64,000 bases of DNA from the NCBI RefSeq assembly GCF_027172205.1, contig NC_070611.1:59515979-59579978 (forward strand). The letters are read 5' to 3'. Below are positions 59,401-64,000 of this stretch, piece after piece. The DNA is from Podarcis raffonei (taxonomy: Eukaryota > Chordata > Lepidosauria > Squamata > Lacertidae). A model generated the notes under the pieces. That model ran no database searches. It was not told where the DNA came from and saw nothing but the letters and a program-made list of their open reading frames with translations. Each line of letters opens with the position of its first letter. The first letter of the stretch is position 1. The translations under genes and the position numbers were made by a program.

Positions 59401-60307
59401 TAAAAACTCCACTAACTGAATTGCTGACTCAAAATCCTCTGAGAATGCAAAAAAAAACAGGGCCTCCCTCCCGCCTTCAGCAGAGAACCCACCGGGTAAG
59501 CAGCTCTGAACTACTGCGGTGCTCAGAGCGTAACTAAATTTCGAAGAGAGAAAACCCCGCCTCCGCCAACCTCCTTCGCCTACAAAAAGAGAGCCCCCCC
59601 TTCTTTCCTCACAGCCACAGGGAACGCTTTAATCAAGAGCCCCGCCCAGCGCGAGGTCCCCAATTGGCTGCCCGTAGGAAAAAAGGCGGGGCGAAGGTGT
59701 TGTTATGATAAAGAGCAGCCCCGCCTACGCCTCGTGCGCGGAGAGCTTTCCAATGCCGGCTCCTCCTCCTCCCGGTTTTTTTTTTTTTAACTTGCGCTCA
59801 CCAGCCTTTTAACGGCTCTCCAGAAGCCCATTTTCTCCACACGATTCGCTGTCGAAGCTCCGCCCCTTCCTCCCACGACTCGCGCGCGGGCTCCTCCGCT
59901 CGCCTAAAAAGTTCGCCCATAGGCTCCTCCTCCTGCCTCTCTGGGCTATACTCCCGCCTCCCCCCCCCCTCTGTCCCAACGCATGAGAGGAGTTTGATCC
60001 CTCCTTCCATACAAATACTGCTCCTCCTCCCCCGCGCGCCCTGCCGGCCAGACCCCGCCCCCTGCTCGCGCAGACACGCCTTCCTTATCTTTCGGACCCC
60101 GCCTCTCACCGTCGCGCGCTCGACAACCGTCCCCCCGTCGTCGCCACCCTCCTCGCATCGCGTCCGCACGAGTCGCTCTCACCCGCCCCCAGCGCCCTTT
60201 CCCCCCCCTTCCTAAGCCCCATCTGTTTCCCCGGCTGGTTGAAGCCCAGTTTCTTCTCCTCCTTTTAAATATATATATATAAAATAATATCTATAAATAT
60301 ACATTGT

Positions 60308-60515
60308 ATGGACGGGGCAGTAGCGGCGACCTGAGGTGAAGGTGGAAGATGGGTCCGTGTGGCGGCAGCCTCCAGCAGCAGCGCCGCCCCCGCCTGCCTT
60401 AGAGACCCGCGAGCAAGCGAGGGAGGAGGAGCAGGAGGCGGCGGCTGAGGAGGCGCCAGCCCGGACAAGCCCCATGCGGAGGAGTCGGCGCGGAGGGGGC
60501 AGCTGCGGCTGCTGA
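60308..60515 (+). promoter_or_regulatory. Three short upstream ORFs in the CECR2 leader
   Basis: If transcription starts before 60308, the leader holds three upstream ATGs with their own stops: 60308-60334 (8 codons plus stop), 60349-60402 (17 plus stop) and 60474-60515 (13 plus stop). All end before the CECR2 ATG at 60657. Upstream ORFs usually lower translation of the main ORF; whether they are used depends on the unknown start site. Confidence 0.5.
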
Positions 60516-60656
60516 GAGAGGCTGAGGGCGAGAGAGAGAAAAAAAGAGAGTCCTTTCGGTCGGGGTGGGGAGGAAAAGGAGGAGACCCACCCCCGTCTCT
60601 CTCGCGGCGGACACCGGCAAAGCAGCGGTCTCTGAGGGGCGCTGGGGAAAGGGGCG

Positions 60657-60911
60657 ATGTGCCCGGAGGAGGACGGTGGTTGTGGTGGCGGAGGAGGAGG
60701 AGGAGGAGTGGTGGTGGTCTCGGCGGCTGCTACTGCTGCTTCTGCCGCTTCGGCAGCCGCGAGCGGAGATCCGGAGGGGACTTCGGCGGCAGCGACGGCG
60801 GCGGCGGCCGGTCTCTTGAGCGAGCTGCGCTCTTGGTGGGAAGTGCCGGCCATCGCTCACTTCTGCTCCCTCTTCAGGACCGCTTTCCGACTGCCCGACT
60901 TCGAGATCGAG
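60657..60911 (+). CDS. CECR2: CECR2 first coding exon (partial gene, runs off the window)
   Basis: CECR2 is the bromodomain partner of ISWI-type remodelling ATPases, nuclear, with a role in neural tube closure. ATG at 60657 in a G-rich context. The 85-residue exon starts MCPEE and ends LLSELRSWWEVPAIAHFCSL / FRTAFRLPDFEIE, almost identical to the human N-terminus, then the donor gtgagt at 60912 (phase 0). Human CECR2 has only a few residues between MCPEE and LRSWW. Here about 49 residues intervene: a Gly run, four Val, then Ala-rich blocks, encoded by GGC/GGA and GCT/GCG triplets. The bromodomain and the rest lie beyond 64000. Confidence 0.94.
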
Positions 60912-61137
60912 GTGAGTCGCGCTCCGAAATAATAATAATAATAATAACATTAAAAGATGAAGTGGAAAAGAGAGAGGGACCCGCTCGGTCGATAAATGGG
61001 ACCGGCCGATCGATCCGGCGGCCCCGCCTCCCCCTCGAGGAGGAGAAGGGATGGGACGGGACAATAACTCCGCTCGCCTCTGTTTTGCCTGCCTTCTCTC
61101 CCTCTCTCCTTAGCCGGAAGGCTTTTAGGGTCAGTGG

Positions 61138-61138
61138 G

Positions 61139-61198
<60 letters not shown>
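61138..61198. repeat. Compound (GT)n(GA)n microsatellite in CECR2 intron 1
   Basis: About 14 GT units run directly into about 12 GA units, roughly 225 bp beyond the CECR2 exon 1 donor. Likely polymorphic. Confidence 0.95.
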
Positions 61199-61202
<4 letters not shown>

Positions 61203-63159
61203 AAAAACAACTGCGACCCGCCCACCCCCTACTTGTTATTGTCTGCCCAATTTTCTTTTAAGACAAGAGAGTTTTGTTCGGCGAGTTCGATATTGATCCT
61301 TCTCCAGAAAGGGATGTTGGCTGAATGTTTTCACCCGTTCTCCCGGATTTCTTAAAAAAAAATATATTATTAATTTCATTTTTAAAAGTGCCGGCAATCA
61401 TGCTCTTAACTCTTCCTGGGTGGCTTTGCCACCCTTCTCTCACTTATCTTGGAGTAAGCCCCGTTGAAACTAGTAGGACTTACTTCTGAGTAAATATGCA
61501 CGGTTGCACTGAAATGGCTGATGCATGCTTGGTCTCCAAAGTACTTTTAGCGATTGATGAATCGAAGGACGTGCAGTTCCTGGAGGGCAAGGGGTGGCGG
61601 CAGAATTCGTTACACATAGATGGAGAACTGCGACAAAGTACATGTTTGTTTTGTTTTTCACCTCTTAATTTTTGTACGTTTCGAGGGTATCTAACAAATG
61701 AGTGGCGGGGATGGGGATGATGACCACACCAGCCTTCACAATCTTTTCCCCTAGTGAGATAACAGCCGTGATTAGGAGAGTCTTTGCAAATCCAAGGAAT
61801 GAGGGGTGGGTGGGTTGGTCTGGATCTGTCCTTGCCTGTTCCACCAGGACCCGAAGTGTGCGAGACCGGTGGAGGACTGAATCAAGACCGATCTGAATTG
61901 CTACAAACACTGCTAAACCGAAACGGGCTCCGTCAGTCTATTACCTCGAACGTATTGTTTTACCCGCCTACTCACCAGTAAACTGGGGGGAGGCTGTTCC
62001 TAATTCTAAAAACACCCCTTTTGTTGCCCTCTTCCTTCCCCCAAGCTCCCATATTGGTCAAGGGAGGAAGGAAAGAGACTGTTAGATCCCCCAGTCCCCG
62101 TAGGAAAGGACAGTGCTGATCTCTGTCCTTCCTCTCCCTCCCCCCTCCTTTGGTGGCCCTGACTGATAGCTTGGAAGAGTTTGTTGTTTTGCTGCCATTA
62201 TCCCTTCAGGGAAAGGATGAGTAGGAGAGAATGGAGTTTTACTTCTGCCTGCTTGTGATGGAGGTGCCACATGCTGCCCTGGGGCTTTGTGACAATCGAG
62301 CTCTGAGCTTTGTGACAATCCAGAAGAGTGTGTGTGTGTTCAGCCCCCCCATTCTCCACTCATTTTCAGTATTCTCAGGAGTTTGGATCTATTCTGTTTA
62401 AAGAGTGGCAGCAAGTTTAAATTAATTCAAATAAAGTTCGGAAATCTGCTTAGTTCATAGGGCTCAGGTTCAGTAAACGGATAATCATGCAAGTGGCAGA
62501 AAAATACTTTGATACTACTATATTGCTACAATTAGAAAGCTACACTTGTCTCTCAGTTTTATAGTTTTTAGTGACCCTTTTCTGGAATTTGGGGTATTTT
62601 GTCAATCAGTTCAGTATTACAATGAGTTTTTTGAAGTAGTTGCTCACCCGTTTGTTTCAGTGCACACCCTTAAAATACAATTCTATGTACTTTTTCAGTG
62701 TTGAATGTTACAGATAAAAGTGCAGCAACTTGAGGCGGTGACCTTACTCCTTCTTGTGGTGTGTTGTAGAATTCAATAAATATGGTTAATGAGATCAGAT
62801 GGAAGAACGGGGTGTGTGAGTGAGAGAGAGAAAGAGAAAGAGAGATTGTACCCACAACAGACCTCCCAGAGGCTCTGGCTCATACTCCCAAGATCCTAAG
62901 CAGCTTAGGCCAATGTGATTAAACCTGGGGTTTGCCATCTGTTTATAGCAGATGTAACAACTTTGGTGCCTCTGATGCTCTTTCAAACTTTAAACTGTAC
63001 ATCAAAGACTGTTCTTGCCAAGAACCAGAGGTTGATTTCCAGTCTAAGAGAGTCTAAGGGAAATTGCAAAAATGAAATATTAAGAAGTTGGGGTGTGATG
63101 TCTAAAAGGGTGGGTTGGTACTGCTGTTCAATTATTACTGCAATGCAGGATTTGGAAGA

Positions 63160-63440
63160 CAAATGAAAAGGATGTGTGTGTCGACATGTAAAGATCTTTA
63201 GAAGCCTATTAGAAACTGGGATATTGCTACTTTAACATTGCAGACTGTCATATCAGCTGAAGCATTTACTAACCTACTAAGTATTATAATACTTCAGAAG
63301 GTGGTGGACACTCCTTCACTGTTGATTTTTAAGCAGAAGTTGGATGGCCCTCTGACATGGATGCTTTTAGTTGAGATTCTTGCATCAGAGGTGGTTGGAC
63401 TAGATGATCCTGTACGATTCTATGATTCTATAAAATATGT
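63160..63440 (+). mobile_element. CR1 LINE 3' end in CECR2 intron 1
   Basis: ggtggtggacactccttcac, ggttggactagatgatcctg and the terminal repeat gattctatgattctat, the 8-bp-repeat end typical of CR1. Confidence 0.8.
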
Positions 63441-64000
63441 ATGTAATGGACAGCACTTTGTAATTATAGAAAACACATTCACTACTCAAAATGGTGGCAG
63501 TGCTAGGAGGAGTTTGGTCTTTTGTGACCTATACAAGTATCATTCTTGACTGAAAACTTGAGGAAAGCCGGGTGGAAGCTAGCTAGACAGAAATCAGTAT
63601 AAGTTACATTGCTCCCTGAAGGAATAATAAAGAATCTGTTCACTTTTTCCCCCTTTTAAAATGTCACTTGCCCTCAGGTTGTTAATTGCTGTGTCTTGTT
63701 GGACACTGGCCATTTATAAGGCAGGGGATGCGATTCTGCAACCTACTGACGGAAGCATGCATGTATTCATAATTCTGTACTGAAATTTTGAGAATTGCTG
63801 GTTGAAAGCAACCCTTTAAGAGGTATATACTATTAGTGACTCAGTTTCTAAATCCTTTTGTAGGGAGCACAATATAAATTTGGGATGAATTTGCACTGCC
63901 ACTAACACCTATTCACTGTAGCAGAATCTTGTGACTAATTTTCACAATGCATTCCATCTTCTGATCTAATACATTTTGTAGGTGTGACTGACCACCAATC

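Larger units (their letters stand above)
53380..59490. other. Repeat-poor flank before the CECR2 promoter
   Basis: Apart from a palindromic repeat at 53624, a diverged mariner MITE at 56244 and a (GT)n at 58016-58036, I recognise no transposons. No coding exon is supported. The low repeat content next to a developmental gene could reflect regulatory DNA, but this is inference. Confidence 0.4.
59500..61110 (+). promoter_or_regulatory. CpG-rich promoter region of CECR2
   Basis: GC content and CpG density rise sharply at about 59.5 kb and fall after about 61.1 kb, against an AT-rich neighbourhood. The stretch 59640-59760 holds GC boxes (ccccgccc, ggcggggcg) and a CCAAT-type ccaattgg. An AT-rich block with TATA-like tataaat at about 60266-60300 sits just before the leader. 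This is a typical vertebrate CpG-island promoter over the first exon. The exact transcription start is not visible, and antisense transcription cannot be excluded. Confidence 0.75.
60912..64000 (+). other. CECR2 intron 1, 5' part
   Basis: It begins with donor gtgagtcg and a short TAA-type repeat. It contains a GT/GA microsatellite (61138-61198), one short palindromic interspersed repeat (61448-61505) and a CR1 tail (about 63160-63440). The rest is single-copy DNA with no recognised exon. Confidence 0.75.

Noticed and set aside
60212-61261. Several long frames on both strands around the CECR2 start
   Set aside because: They are GC-rich shadows over the CpG island; only the frame at 60657 matches a known protein and ends at a splice donor.

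Overview
This is nuclear DNA of a squamate reptile, most likely a lizard; a lacertid is only a guess from the repeat mix. The evidence is a spliced vertebrate gene with GT-AG introns, many CR1-type LINEs, BovB and L1 tails, tRNA-derived SINEs ending in CTTTACC-like tails, and hAT and mariner-type MITEs. No prokaryotic gene organisation is present.

There are two host genes, both recognised from protein sequence. ADA2 (adenosine deaminase 2, formerly CECR1) lies on the minus strand. Nine coding exons run from 26106 down to 7678, all reading phases agree, and they give an uninterrupted 511-residue secreted enzyme. CECR2 (bromodomain chromatin-remodelling factor) starts on the plus strand: only its first coding exon (60657-60911) and part of intron 1 are in the window, inside a CpG-rich region at about 59.5-61.1 kb. 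The ADA2-CECR2 divergent order matches the cat-eye-syndrome region of human chromosome 22q11, so this is conserved synteny.

Layout: 1-7.6 kb is the ADA2 3' flank, with MITEs, SINEs and CR1 pieces. 7.7-26.1 kb is the ADA2 coding part; its introns carry CR1/SINE/MITE copies and, in intron 2, a solo-LTR fossil. 26.1-59.4 kb is mostly repeats and single-copy DNA without a recognised gene; the 5' untranslated exon(s) of ADA2 should lie here but could not be placed. Within it are a broken Ty3/gypsy fossil with a palindromic LTR end (34.3-35.3 kb), a 1.9 kb LINE-like element flanked by a perfect 16-bp duplication that encodes a single 196-residue protein (35.66-37.57 kb), a 5'-truncated L1 (51.5-51.9 kb) and an L3/CR1 fragment (52.4-53.2 kb). 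59.5-64 kb is the CECR2 promoter, exon 1 and intron 1.

I did not find a wholly new system. The items most worth a second look are the single-ORF LINE-like element, the Gly/Val/Ala expansion at the CECR2 N-terminus with three short upstream ORFs, the palindromic LTR junction, and an isolated perfect 17-bp hairpin at 49243-49284. All calls come from reading the sequence; no database search was possible.
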